Origin: Pegoplata infirma
Lineage: Eukaryota > Arthropoda > Insecta > Diptera > Anthomyiidae
Assembly: GCA_963921195.1 (NCBI GenBank)
Contig: OY992536.1
Coordinates: 328,059,038 to 328,123,037, forward strand
DNA length: 64,000 nt
Reading direction: 5' to 3'
The first letter of the stretch is position 1, and each line of letters opens with the position of its first letter. The notes under the pieces are model-generated. The model did not search any database, was not told the origin of the DNA, and saw nothing but the letters and a program-made list of their open reading frames with translations. Below, in pieces: positions 22,901 through 31,565 of this stretch. The translations under genes and the position numbers were made by a program.

Positions 22901-25900
22901 ATTTAACAGAGTTTGTGACATTTGAAGATTTCCTTACACCACCAAATTCTTCGTCAAGTGTTGCCAATTGTGGCCAACTTGTGCACCGAGAATATCCGGA
23001 TATATTAATTAGTAGCGATACTACAATATCTCAGCTTCTTGCCACATTACAGAGCAAGGGTTATTCTTTAGCCAAACCTTGTATAACGCTCGACATGGTT
23101 TGTTTTATCAATCAATGTTTAGGCATTCACATTCTAAGATAACCAAAATGTTTATTCTTATTTTTCTACAGATAACTGGTAAGGGTGGAAGTTTTGAGGG
23201 TGGTTGCGATGAATCCGCTTATATCAAGACTTCCTCGGTAGAACCATTGCCCTCGCCCTTGCAACGGTTTTCAAGTCGCGGTGGTCTATCTTTACTGGCC
23301 TTATATTTGCCGACAGTCTATCCAGAAATTACATCACGCAAACATCAAAATGCAGCCCCGGAAAAAGAGAAAAGTCCTCCCATGAATGACTGGGTGAAAC
23401 TAGAACCAAATGACGATATCTATGAGGATCTTGAGGACCCATTGTCAGAACCAATTTCGAAACAAGCTACCATCACCTCAGTTCCTCAACATTCATTGGC
23501 GGCATTTGGTCTGTTTTTACGTCTGCCCGCTTATTCAGATGTGCTATTACGTGATAAGTTAAGAGCTCAATGTCTTCTTCGTCTTGTTTTGGGTGTAACG
23601 GGAGATGGTGAAGGAAGTGAGTATTTTTTTAGGAAAACGAAAACCACACGATACACACTAACTGTCATTTGTTTTTTAGATGATATTTATAGTTTATCAT
23701 TGGCTCCATCACTGCCGACATTGCCATTTGAGGTTTTCCGACAACTATTAGATAGTTCACCATTGACTACAGACGATGGTATGTTGTTACGTCGAATGGT
23801 AATTGAAGTGGGTGCCATGCATTTGGTCTTAAATTGCTTGAGTATTTTCACACATCACTCGCCTATTTATCCACTTGGAAGTCCTCAAAATGAGGTACAT
23901 ATAATAAATTGGTGATCTTCTTTTTAAAAACCAAACCTTGAAAATTATTTCTTTTTGTTACAGGCGACCGGAAGCAACGGTATTAAGACGCCACTAAATG
24001 TTGTCGAGGAAGCTTCGCTAGCCACATCTGACGATAAAGGTCACATGTATTGGGCTAAAGGAACCGGATTCGGTACAGGATCAACTACACAGTCATGGAA
24101 TGTTGAACAGGCCCTTCTGCGTCAAAAGAGTGAGGAGGAACATGTAACGGTTTTACTGCAGGTAAAATTTCTGATATGAAATTATATCCATGTGCGATTT
24201 GTAAATATCAATAAATCTTTTTTTTATTCTTTTTGTTTTTGTAAAGGTTCTTGCAAGTTACATAAATCCCGGGGATCGTATACCAACTGATGAGGAAATG
24301 CCATATCATGAAATCGGTGATCTTTCAAATGAACTCCCAAGTGAGTTTTCGCCATTGCTTAAGCAATCGTGTCTCATTCCAGCGCTTAGTTCCTATTTAC
24401 GTAACGATTCCGTACTCGATATAACTAGACACATTCCGCTATATCGTGCCATACTACAGCTTTTGCGTTCAATATCACTGTCGCATGAACTGGTTTCACT
24501 GCTACAACCACAAAATGCATATGAGAGTTCACCATCTATTACAGAATTGCTATCCAATATGAGAACATGTGTTGATACGTATGCCAAACGTTTAAAGTGA
24601 GTATATTAATACATAATATTATACAATATTATATTTTAAACTTTTTCAGGTTAAATAAGAAATCTAACATTAAAGGACAAACCCAACAGGTTACTGTCAA
24701 TATAGATGATGGTGACGATGAGGGATTGGCACTGCTCATACCCGACATTCAAGAGACTACGACATTAGTGCAAAAAACTACAAAAAGAACAGATCAACAA
24801 CAGCAAAATCTGCTAAATGCGAATATGAGCGGAAATATTTTTGATATTGATCGTATGCCACAGAGTAAATCGATCGATGAACGCTACTTGGAGGTGATGA
24901 AAAAACTGCAATTCGACACATTTGACATGATTGTTGAGGCCGAGAACAACGGTTACCGCTTTGTTGTTTCGCATCATTTTGAAAAAATGGTTCGAATGGC
25001 TGGCGACCGTTATCATCCGTCTCGTGTTAAACGCTTGGCTCAAGAAGCGGTGACTCTTTCAACAAGTTTGCCTCTCTCCTATAGTAGTTCGGTGTTTGTG
25101 CGCTGTGATACAGATCGACTGGATGTTATGAAGGTTAGTTAGTAGCAACGAAATACATATCGCTCATTTTCTACAAAAGCTCTTAGAAGCTTTTGTATCA
25201 GGGCGAAAGTTGTTTTCGAATGTTTCGAGAACTTACAAAGTATGAACAAGGTAAAGTTAATATGGGTACCAGGGCACAAGGAAACAAGGTATTGGTATTT
25301 CGGTACATATCAATCCACCAATCCAACACTACAGATCGAGACGTGATAACACCGTCCGACAAAAATTAAAAGAAGTTGTTAAACTCCTTTTAAAAGGAAA
25401 CAGGATCACTAAATGAAAAACTATAAATGTAGTATTACTCCATTTGATATCTGCTTTCAGACGTATATCATCCGGTTCATGTTTTATATTGGCTTTCGGA
25501 TGGTGTAATCTAAACACCGCAATGGCTACTTACCAGATGGAACTACCCCGTACACTTACTGGAGTGATCACCGGGCACTGCCTTATAGGTTATCAAAGAA
25601 AGAAAATTGCAGTTATTTCCGATGCCAGCTGTAGGAGGTTCAATGAACCTAATACTGAGGAAACTGTCGAACACATTCTTTGCCGAAGTCCTTCTTTGTC
25701 CAGAACCCGCCTGCACATATTGCCTTCGAGAGCTTGGAAACGGTTTCGAATGTCGACCTAAAGAAAATATTACATTTTCCGATGAGGATTAACGCGTTCT
25801 ATCAGCGTCGCTGAGGAGTTATTGTGGTTTCACTATTTCTACTCCTCTATGTAGAAGTCTTTGACTCCACCACCTCTAACCTAACCTATGGTTTATATTA

Positions 25901-27551
25901 TGTAAAAAACGTATTAATAACTTTTAAGCCCACCGCTTGAGAAGATAGCATGCCATTATTACATGTTATATGAGACGGCCTTTTTTAATTAATAATCTAA
26001 AACATGATTTTTAGCAAAATCTGTTTTTTGAGTTATGTTACTATTGTAGTAAATAAGCGATATGAGGTTTAGAATATAAAAAAGTCTAGTGTTTTGATAA
26101 TATGTTTTTATACATATTTTTATTCTTTACAGGTGCTTATAACCGGACCTGCGGATACGCCATATGCTAATGGGTGCTTTGAATTTGATGTTTTCTTTCC
26201 ACCAGACTATCCTAATTTGCCAATGCTAATAAATTTGGAAACAACTGGCCGACATTCAGTGCGTTTTAATCCAAATCTTTACAATGATGGCAAAGTTTGC
26301 TTATCAGTTCTAAACACATGGCATGGCCGTCCCGAAGAGAAGTGGAATGCTCAAACATCTAGTTTTCTTCAAGTTCTTGTCTCAATACAATCTCTGATAC
26401 TGGTACCGGAACCATATTTTAATGAGCCTGGATTCGAGCGCAGTCGTGGTACACCGAGCGGTACGCACTCATCGCGCGAATATAATAGCAATATTTATCA
26501 GGCTTGTGTTCGTTGGGCTATGCTAGAACAGATACGTAATCCTAGTCCTTGTTTTAAGGATGTAAGTTCAATGAATGTATATTATAAATGGCATATGTGT
26601 GGTTGTAGAAATCATAATCTTTAGGCGATTTAAATTACGCGTTCGTCATAAAGGAGCGCATAACCTCAATAGTTTCATGGTTCTTCCAAAGATTTTGATT
26701 CTATGACATACGCTGTTATTTCTAAAAATCACAGACATTTGTAAATTTACAACATCTTTTTTTATTTTAAGGTCATTCATACACATTTCTGGCTTAAGCG
26801 CAATGAAATCTGTACCCAAATTGAAAACTGGATCGAAGAACTATGCAAACCGCAATATAATGAACGCAGTAGTCGAACTATATCCTTTAATTCAATGGTT
26901 TTGAGGCGCCAATACCGTCATTTACGTGAAGAGTTAGCCAAACTTAAAGTACCAGAAGGCCTACAGGATCTGGATGCGCCATTTAATCCAAATGTCACAC
27001 TACCGGCAATGAGTGAAAGTAGCAACAACAGTGGTACAATTTCCGTTACAAAGCCTAATTGTGACTCCACAGTTATTCATACAACCGTTACGGTAAACAG
27101 CTCTAACGGTAATACCCTGCCTGCTGAATCAACTCAGACACCTGGTACATTTGAAAATTTGTCTACGGAAAGCTCAGAATGCCAAGAGGCTGGTGTCCAG
27201 ACTTTGACTACTGTACCGCTAACACCACTAGAGATAAACACAAATCAATCGTTCATCAGTTGTACAATTGAAGAGGAGGGTGATTCACCTGTTATACTTC
27301 CGCAGTCGACAGTGCCAACTACGGTTACGGCTAAACTAGTGACCGTCGGTGAACCGTTAATATCAAATGATGTTGGTAGTGGTGGCGGCAAGGATAATGC
27401 TGATGGCGACGGCGAGGAAGATGTCGACGAAGTAATCGTTACCGAAGGTGACGATTTGGAAGTCAGTGAATATAAATGCAACACCGTTGGTGAACTAATG
27501 GAACAGTTATTCTTTGATAGTTCGGAAAATGCGATGCATTACGATGATTAA
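12198..27551 (+). CDS. Bruce: Bruce / BIRC6-family giant E2/E3 ubiquitin ligase, 3' 27 exons (partial)
   Basis: Exons: 12198-12404, 12472-12683, 12752-13014, 13076-13254, 13318-13554, 13621-13770, 13829-13943, 14605-14670, 14731-15161, 15230-15592, 15668-15932, 16239-16459, 16530-16647, 16715-16954, 17018-17199, 17808-18316, 18416-18846, 18914-20422, 22525-22833, 22910-23097, 23172-23616, 23680-23894, 23964-24161, 24247-24596, 24650-25133, 26133-26561, 26772-27551. All introns are GT-AG and phases agree; the sum is 9096 nt, 3031 codons plus stop. Family hallmarks are [45 protein letters not shown] and a C-terminal UBC domain. Known role of the family: cytosolic or membrane-associated inhibitor of apoptosis that binds caspases and death inducers through an N-terminal BIR (outside this window) and ubiquitinates them through its own UBC. 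The family is about 4850 residues long, so roughly 1800 residues lie upstream. Most of the visible part is expected to be helical armadillo-like scaffold. Confidence 0.95.
14605..15161 (+). CDS. Bruce: Bruce exons 8-9 with in-frame 60-nt intron
   Basis: Exon 8 (66 nt, [20 protein letters not shown]) follows a 661-nt intron. The intron to exon 9 (14671-14730) is exactly 60 nt and has no stop in the reading frame, so retention would add 20 residues rather than truncate. Exon 9 starts [20 protein letters not shown] and carries an acidic segment. Confidence 0.85.
15230..17199 (+). CDS. Bruce: Bruce exons 10-15 (helical scaffold)
   Basis: Exons 15230-15592, 15668-15932, 16239-16459, 16530-16647, 16715-16954 and 17018-17199. 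Exon 11 has [20 protein letters not shown]; exon 14 [20 protein letters not shown]; exon 15 [20 protein letters not shown] followed by [15 protein letters not shown], close to the vertebrate BIRC6 pattern. The exon 10 donor (TGT|GTAATT) is the least certain boundary in this block because several in-frame codons follow it. Confidence 0.87.
17200..17807 (+). other. Bruce intron 15 with transposon-like repeat
   Basis: A 608-nt intron. It contains two copies of GGTAGATGGCGCTG (17467-17480 and 17622-17635), each preceded by a CCCG-type context within a repeated phrase (AAATTTG(G/A)ACCCGGTAGATGG). The start has ACTCAAGAACCGCTTGACCG, a phrase typical of dispersed insect repeats. Confidence 0.5.
17808..18846 (+). 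CDS. Bruce: Bruce exons 16-17 (predicted beta-sandwich module)
   Basis: Exons 17808-18316 and 18416-18846, joined in phase 2 at [21 protein letters not shown]. The segment from [20 protein letters not shown] through [17 protein letters not shown] and [20 protein letters not shown] has alternating hydrophobic strands. It looks like the discoidin or carbohydrate-binding-module-like beta-sandwich of BIRC6 (fold assignment is inference). Downstream, [20 protein letters not shown] returns to helical scaffold. Confidence 0.88.
18914..20422 (+). CDS. Bruce: Bruce exon 18, longest visible exon
   Basis: 1509 nt, entering in phase 2 after TTTAAG and leaving in phase 1 before GTAAGTG. It encodes about 500 residues: a helical N-terminal part ([20 protein letters not shown]), a Ser/Thr-rich low-complexity linker at about 19590-19690 ([20 protein letters not shown]), more helices ([20 protein letters not shown]), and a Thr/Ser-rich linker near 20265-20330 before [18 protein letters not shown]. 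The linkers are likely disordered loops of the scaffold. Confidence 0.92.
21365..22205. repeat. Foldback element, copy 3 (both arms)
   Basis: Left arm starts GTGAAAAAATACTTCTGATG and carries TCACAAAATTGCCCATTAAA; right arm carries AAGTTTAATGGACATTTTTGAG and ends TTTTTGTAGCACAGTG, matching the end of the copy at 2815. The centre contains GCCTGGGTTATACGAACGGC. It lies inside a Bruce intron. Confidence 0.65.
22213..22356. mobile_element. Short MITE or hairpin with 26-bp perfect ends
   Basis: AAAATATTTAGGTCGCTGTT at the left is matched exactly in reverse complement at the right, with the pairing continuing to 26 bp. Inside is a second small hairpin around ACCTAACCATATATGGTTAGG. It ends about 170 nt before the acceptor of Bruce exon 19. 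No unambiguous target duplication. Confidence 0.65.
22525..22833 (+). CDS. Bruce: Bruce exon 19 with two possible donors
   Basis: Begins [20 protein letters not shown] after TTTCAATCAG. Two phase-1 donors are possible: GCAA|GTAAGG (end at 22797) and TCAA|GTAAAT (end at 22833), 36 nt apart. Both join correctly to KFVTFEDFL in exon 20. The upstream one matches the donor consensus better. The long form is used in the codon total given for the gene. Confidence 0.75.
22910..24596 (+). CDS. Bruce: Bruce exons 20-24 (scaffold before UBC)
   Basis: Exons 22910-23097, 23172-23616, 23680-23894, 23964-24161 and 24247-24596. Highly family-typical phrases: [79 protein letters not shown] and [19 protein letters not shown]. 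All introns here are 60-85 nt and repeat-free. Confidence 0.93.
24650..25133 (+). CDS. Bruce: Bruce exon 25, start of the UBC fold
   Basis: Encodes an acidic linker ([20 protein letters not shown]), then [20 protein letters not shown] and the segment ending [17 protein letters not shown], which forms the first helix and strand of the extended UBC domain of BIRC6-type E2s. It ends in phase 0 at AAG|GTTAGT. Confidence 0.93.
25134..26132 (+). other. Bruce intron 25 with LINE relic
   Basis: A 999-nt intron splitting the UBC coding region. 25230-25890 carries a LINE remnant (separate entry). The remaining 240 nt before the TTTACAG acceptor is AT-rich with nothing recognised. Confidence 0.7.
25230..25890 (+). 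pseudogene. LINE RNase H / ORF2 C-terminal relic
   Basis: [11 protein letters not shown] near 25252 matches the RNase H motif WVPGH of LINE ORF2 proteins. From about 25530 the frame [17 protein letters not shown], then [19 protein letters not shown] gives the familiar post-RNase-H Cys-containing tail (GHC..., HxxC). The end is TCTAACCTAACC. The middle (25330-25510) appears scrambled or inverted. R1/LOA-like by eye; clade uncertain. Confidence 0.65.
26133..26561 (+). CDS. Bruce: Bruce exon 26, UBC catalytic core
   Basis: 143 codons. It opens [20 protein letters not shown], continues [19 protein letters not shown], and carries the active-site segment [20 protein letters not shown]. The catalytic Cys is codon 26298-26300 (residue 2685 of the visible product). 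It is followed by [20 protein letters not shown] and [20 protein letters not shown]. This is diagnostic of the BIRC6/UBE2O-type E2 subfamily. All catalytic features are intact, so the enzyme is predicted to be functional. Confidence 0.97.
26772..27551 (+). CDS. Bruce: Bruce terminal exon 27
   Basis: Starts [20 protein letters not shown], the C-terminal helices of the UBC fold, then [20 protein letters not shown]. The last 200 residues are low complexity, rich in Thr, Ser and Val, with a Gly/Asp/Glu-rich stretch (about 27377-27470) and end NAMHYDD before TAA at 27549-27551. The tail is probably disordered and is expected to be fly-specific. Confidence 0.93.
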   Translation, partial: VIHTHFWLKRNEICTQIENWIEELCKPQYNERSSRTISFNSMVLRRQYRHLREELAKLKVPEGLQDLDAPFNPNVTLPAMSESSNNSGTISVTKPNCDSTVIHTTVTVNSSNGNTLPAESTQTPGTFENLSTESSECQEAGVQTLTTVPLTPLEINTNQSFISCTIEEEGDSPVILPQSTVPTTVTAKLVTVGEPLISNDVGSGGGKDNADGDGEEDVDEVIVTEGDDLEVSEYKCNTVGELMEQLFFDSSENAMHYDD

Positions 27552-27960
27552 GCTAATAAACAATTTGTACATTATCTGCTGTTTTCTGCCTTCTTATTCT
27601 TCTTCTTCTTGTGCTTAATTTTGAAAGAAAAAAAATTCAAAAAGAAAAGGATAAAATTAAAAATTTAAATTTAAAAATTTCATACAAAGCTCGATGTATT
27701 ATTTCTTCATACTGTTGCTCATAATTAAGTATTTTTGCGTGCGTGTTTTATTTAATTATTATTACTATTTTTTTTTTAATTTAATTTTTTGTATGGATAT
27801 TTGTTTTTTAAAAACTATTTATCTTAAAGAAAAGAAATGAATGAATGAAAACAATTCAACAACAACAACAAACATATAATAAATATAAAAACGAATAAAT
27901 AAAACTTAAATGTGACCGTGTAAAGGTGTGATTAAGATAAATAAAAACAAAATGTTTTCC
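27552..27960 (+). terminator. Bruce 3' UTR and polyadenylation signals
   Basis: AT-rich sequence after the stop. AATAAA occurs at 27878-27883, 27894-27899, 27898-27903 and 27940-27945. Any of the last three could direct cleavage; T-rich sequence lies just downstream (27951-28010). Exact site not determinable here. Confidence 0.6.
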
Positions 27961-28405
27961 CTTTCATCCAGTTATTACATCTAAAATGAATTGCATCAAG
28001 ATTTTTTTTGTGGGTCAGTGTACCTATTCCATTTTGTGGGTGTACTACGTGATTATTACGGTATCCTTAGCAATATGACACCTTGAAAAATGGAACATTT
28101 AAAACGCATCTAATTCGGTAAGTAAAATTAATGTTAATATGTAGAAGTAAACTGTAAAGGGTTCGTCATTCAATTCAGTCGGCTACCAGCGGTCAAAGTT
28201 GGAAAAAATGACATATTTCTACCAAACTTAATGTCCGAATTTTTTGACCAAATCCGGATAAAATATTCGGAAATTTGGCGCACTTTATTGGAAAAATATT
28301 TTAAAAATTCCGAAACTGCGATTTCGATCCACAGATGCTGATTTTTAAGCATAAAAATTATTATTTTTTTTATCCAAATTGTCCTCAAAAGTTGAAAAAT
28401 GTTAA

Positions 28406-30153
28406 CAGCCGTATTCAAAATTAAGTTTTAGACACGGTTTGTTCACCCTGAACATCGAGTTCGTAACTAAACAGTGAGTTTGTTCAAGAGTCTATTCAAA
28501 ATGATTTTTAGTTTAGCCTGCCTAACAAAAAGTTGACCATCCCCGTTTTAGTAAATCACATAAGAAAAAACAAAAAAAAAAAATCAAATCAAATGAAAAA
28601 CCACAAAAATATCTTCATTTTTAGTATATCCCAGCAAAACTTGCATGACTTCCAGAACTAGTGCTAGAGTACTTCTTTTTTGCTCGACTAGTTCTCTATC
28701 TCGTTCTCAGAGTCATGATTTTTGTTTGAAATTGTCACCCTCAGAACTAGTTCTAGGGAAGTAGTCTAGGAACAATCACCCCTCCTATGGAACGGTTCCA
28801 TCACTACTTCTAGAACCAGTTCTTTATCCCATTCTTTAACCCATGATTTTTCTTTGAAATTGTCACGACAGGAACTACTTCCAAGAAGCTATTGTGGCAC
28901 TAGTTCTGTATCTCGTTCTCAGAGTCATGATTTTTGTTTGAAATTGTCACCATCAGAACTAGTTCTAGGAAAGTAGTCTAGGAACCCATGTATGGAACGG
29001 TTCTTTAAGTCATTCTAGAACCAATTCTTTATCCCATTCTTTAACCCATGATTTTTGTTTGAAATTGTCACCATCAGAACTAGTTCTAGGGAAGCAGTCT
29101 AGGAACATTTTGTACATTTTTTTTTGCAAAAAAAAACATTTTTTAATTATTTTTTGTTCAAAATATAACGCAATATCAGCACTTTACTGAACACAGTTAG
29201 TAGTATTTTTTTGTTTTTTTAGTCATTAATGCAATTAGAAATTATCTAGACGGAGAATAAGGGATTTTAAAAAAAAAAAACATATTGTAGGGACCAAAAA
29301 ATATACGATTATATGCTTTTTTGGATTACTCAAATTGCTTACTATTTTTGCTACAATTGGAAAGTTTTGTTTACTTTTTGTAATAAAAAATTCCAGCTGT
29401 AGTAAATAAAGTAGTTTATTGCAGATTGTAGTAAGGTAATTGAATGGATCTATAAAAACCTATTTGCACTAATGCCCCAATACTTAATAATACCAAACAA
29501 ATTACCCAATAATTAATAATATTTTTAGCTCCTCTGTACATATTTCAAAAGGTTTGACTTTTTTCAAATAGAAGATGCAACAGAGAAATACGTACGCAAT
29601 CAAATATATATTTTTTTCTTTTTTGAAAAAATTATAAGTTTTTGAAACAGCTTCTAAGATGTTATTTGAGAACCAGTATTTGTTTCATGGAAGTGGTGCA
29701 GAAGTCATGTACGACTAGTTCCAAATCTCTTGTTCCAAAACTACTCCAAAAAAGCTCTTTGGAATCAAAATATTACCCTTTTGGATAACTTCTAGAACTA
29801 GTTGTGACATCACTAGTTCCAGGATGCTCTTGGAGAACCTATCGTGACAAGCTTTGAAGTACTTCTAGAACTAGTTATTTTTGAATGACTCCGAAAAGTT
29901 TTGCTGGGATACCAAAAAAATACTTTAATTAAAAAAGCGTGTTGTGGAAATAGTTTTTAATAAAATAGAGAGTTTTAAAATAACTTAAACACTTTGGCAT
30001 TTAATTTGTTTTTGACATTTCGCCAAAATCAATATGGCGTCAGTTAGGCAAGAGATGTTCAGCGTATGTTCATAGTTTAAAAAAATGTGTTTTGAATAAG
30101 AAATCCTTAAACAGTATCTAGACAGTGTCTAGAATTTCATTTGAATACGGCCG
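28406..30153. mobile_element. TAA-flanked element with CAGCCGTATTCAAA ends
   Basis: Left end CAGCCGTATTCAAA; right end in reverse complement CGGCCGTATTCAAA, both followed by a TAGACAC phrase. TAA at 28403-28405 and 30154-30156. The related repeat at 33870 reads through as GCTAAGTGTGTTAT with a single TAA, that is, an empty site. A TWA target suggests PIF/Harbinger. No transposase. Confidence 0.78.
28630..29908. mobile_element. CCCAGCAAAA-ended element with GAACTAGTTCT repeats
   Basis: Ends CCCAGCAAAACTT in both orientations, flanked by AT on each side. The left third contains about four imperfect tandem units of 100-130 bp with TCATGATTTTTGTTTGAAAT and the palindrome AGAACTAGTTCTAG. Similar termini (CCCAGCAAAAACTTG) occur at 3692 and, inverted, near 11205, so the family is dispersed. 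No ORF. Confidence 0.7.
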
Positions 30154-30412
30154 TAAGTGTGTTATCTAAAAAATATAAAAATGCGATTTTGGTCCGAAAA
30201 TGCTGATCAGCATCTGTGGACCAAAATCGCATTTTTTTTATACTTTTTAGATAACACACTTAACATTTTCCAACTTTTGTTATCTAAAAAATATTAAAAA
30301 AAATTAAAAACACGATTTTGGTTCGAAAATGCTGTTCAGCATCTGTGGACCAAAATCGCAGATCAGTATTTTTGGACCAAAATCGCGTTTTTATATTTTT
30401 TAGATAACATCC

Positions 30413-30612
30413 CAAGCAGAAAAATACAAGCGGGCCAATACTGGCCCAGTAACGCTAACGGTAGTACAAGTATTGACGGGACGTAGTTTTTTTGGTATTT
30501 CAGTACTGACCCGGTTACCCAAATGATAACTCTGATCTACGGTTGGCCCAGACGTTCAGACAGCATCATAAAAGCACTGTAAAAACCAAAAATCCAGTAC
30601 TTCAAAAACAAA
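30413..30612. repeat. 200-bp dispersed repeat, copy 2
   Basis: Close match to 3849-4065, including CGGGCCAATACTGGCCCAGT and GGTTGGCCCAGACGTTCAGA. Non-coding. Confidence 0.65.
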
Positions 30613-30864
30613 AATATTTTTTTCCACAGTAGCAATACAAAAATTACAGTGTTTTTCGTGTAAAAGGTACACCGTTAAAGGTGAAACTTTTAACAGCACT
30701 CGAGTTTTTAAGGAAATTAACTGCGAAGAACGTACTATGCAGTCGTTTAGAGAAAAACTAAACCCAATACCAAATGCATATGCTTTATCTTGGAATAAGC
30801 AAATGTGAATTTCAGAGAAAAACATTTGATTTAACGGTTTTAACAAACTGGAAAGCTACACAAT

Positions 30865-31153
30865 GGCCTCTGTTTTGTCTTTCACAACTTTTCAATTCAC
30901 ATGAAAATTTCCGAATCACATGAAATTAAGTTTAGTGGTTTTTTGATCACGTTTTCATTCGAAGTTAAAATCGAATAATTAAAATTTAAAAAATTATAAG
31001 GACAAAAGTGCATTCGTTTTACTTTCACAAAATTTTATTTATGTGAAACAAAACGAAAAAGAAATTCGGATGTGAAATCTAGAACACCAAAAAAATTCGG
31101 AAATTTTCATTTTCACATTTTTCATGTGAATTACTTTTTTTGGAACAGCGGCC
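30865..31153. mobile_element. 289-bp MITE, copy 1
   Basis: Starts GGCCTCTGTTTTGTC and ends GGAACAGCGGCC; flanked by AAT on both sides (30862-30864, 31154-31156). Inverted relative to the copy at 31274. Further copies at 59570-59855 and (truncated) from 45017. Confidence 0.75.
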
Positions 31154-31273
31154 AATGTTTTTTGTTATATAGTAGTGCTATCGTTTTGAAAAACGTATTG
31201 CAAAATGATCAGTATCAGCATTTTTTGATTTTATATACATCTTGCAGAATTTTACATAAAAAAGGAAAACTAT

Positions 31274-31562
31274 GGCCGCTGTTCCAAAAAAAGTAATTCA
31301 CATAAAAAATGTGAAAGTGAAAATTTCCGAATTTTTTTGGTGTTCTAGATTTCACATCCGAATTTCTTTTTCGTTTTGTTTCACATAAATAAAATTTAGT
31401 GAAAGTAAAACGAATGCACTTTTTTCCTTACGACTTTTTAAATTTTAATTATTCGATTTCAAATTCTAATAAAAACGTGATCAACAAAAGACTAAACTTG
31501 ATTTCATGTGATTCGGAAATTTTCATGTGAATTGAAAAGTTGTGAAAGACAGAACAGAGGCC
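31274..31562. mobile_element. 289-bp MITE, copy 2 (inverted)
   Basis: Exactly 289 bp, GGCCGCTGTTCC to ACAGAGGCC, flanked by TAT on both sides (31271-31273, 31563-31565). Together with copy 1 it forms a long inverted repeat around a 120-bp spacer. Confidence 0.75.
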
Positions 31563-31565
31563 TAT

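Larger units (their letters stand above)
28190..30420. repeat. Three-level nested transposon block
   Basis: Outermost: a foldback of the 33542 type, present as 28190-28405 and 30154-30412 (CGGTCAAAGTTGGAAAAAAT; TAAGTGTGTTATCTAAAAA). Inserted in it is a TAA-flanked element (28406-30153). Inserted in that is a CCCAGCAAAA-ended element (28630-29908). 30170-30412 also shows tandem palindromes of GCTGATCAGCATCTGTGGAC type, shared with 33925-34135. Confidence 0.7.

Noticed and set aside
25444..25761. Candidate extra Bruce exon before the UBC core
   Set aside because: The translation is LINE ORF2 C-terminus, and exon 25 joins exon 26 directly in phase 0 with a continuous UBC sequence.
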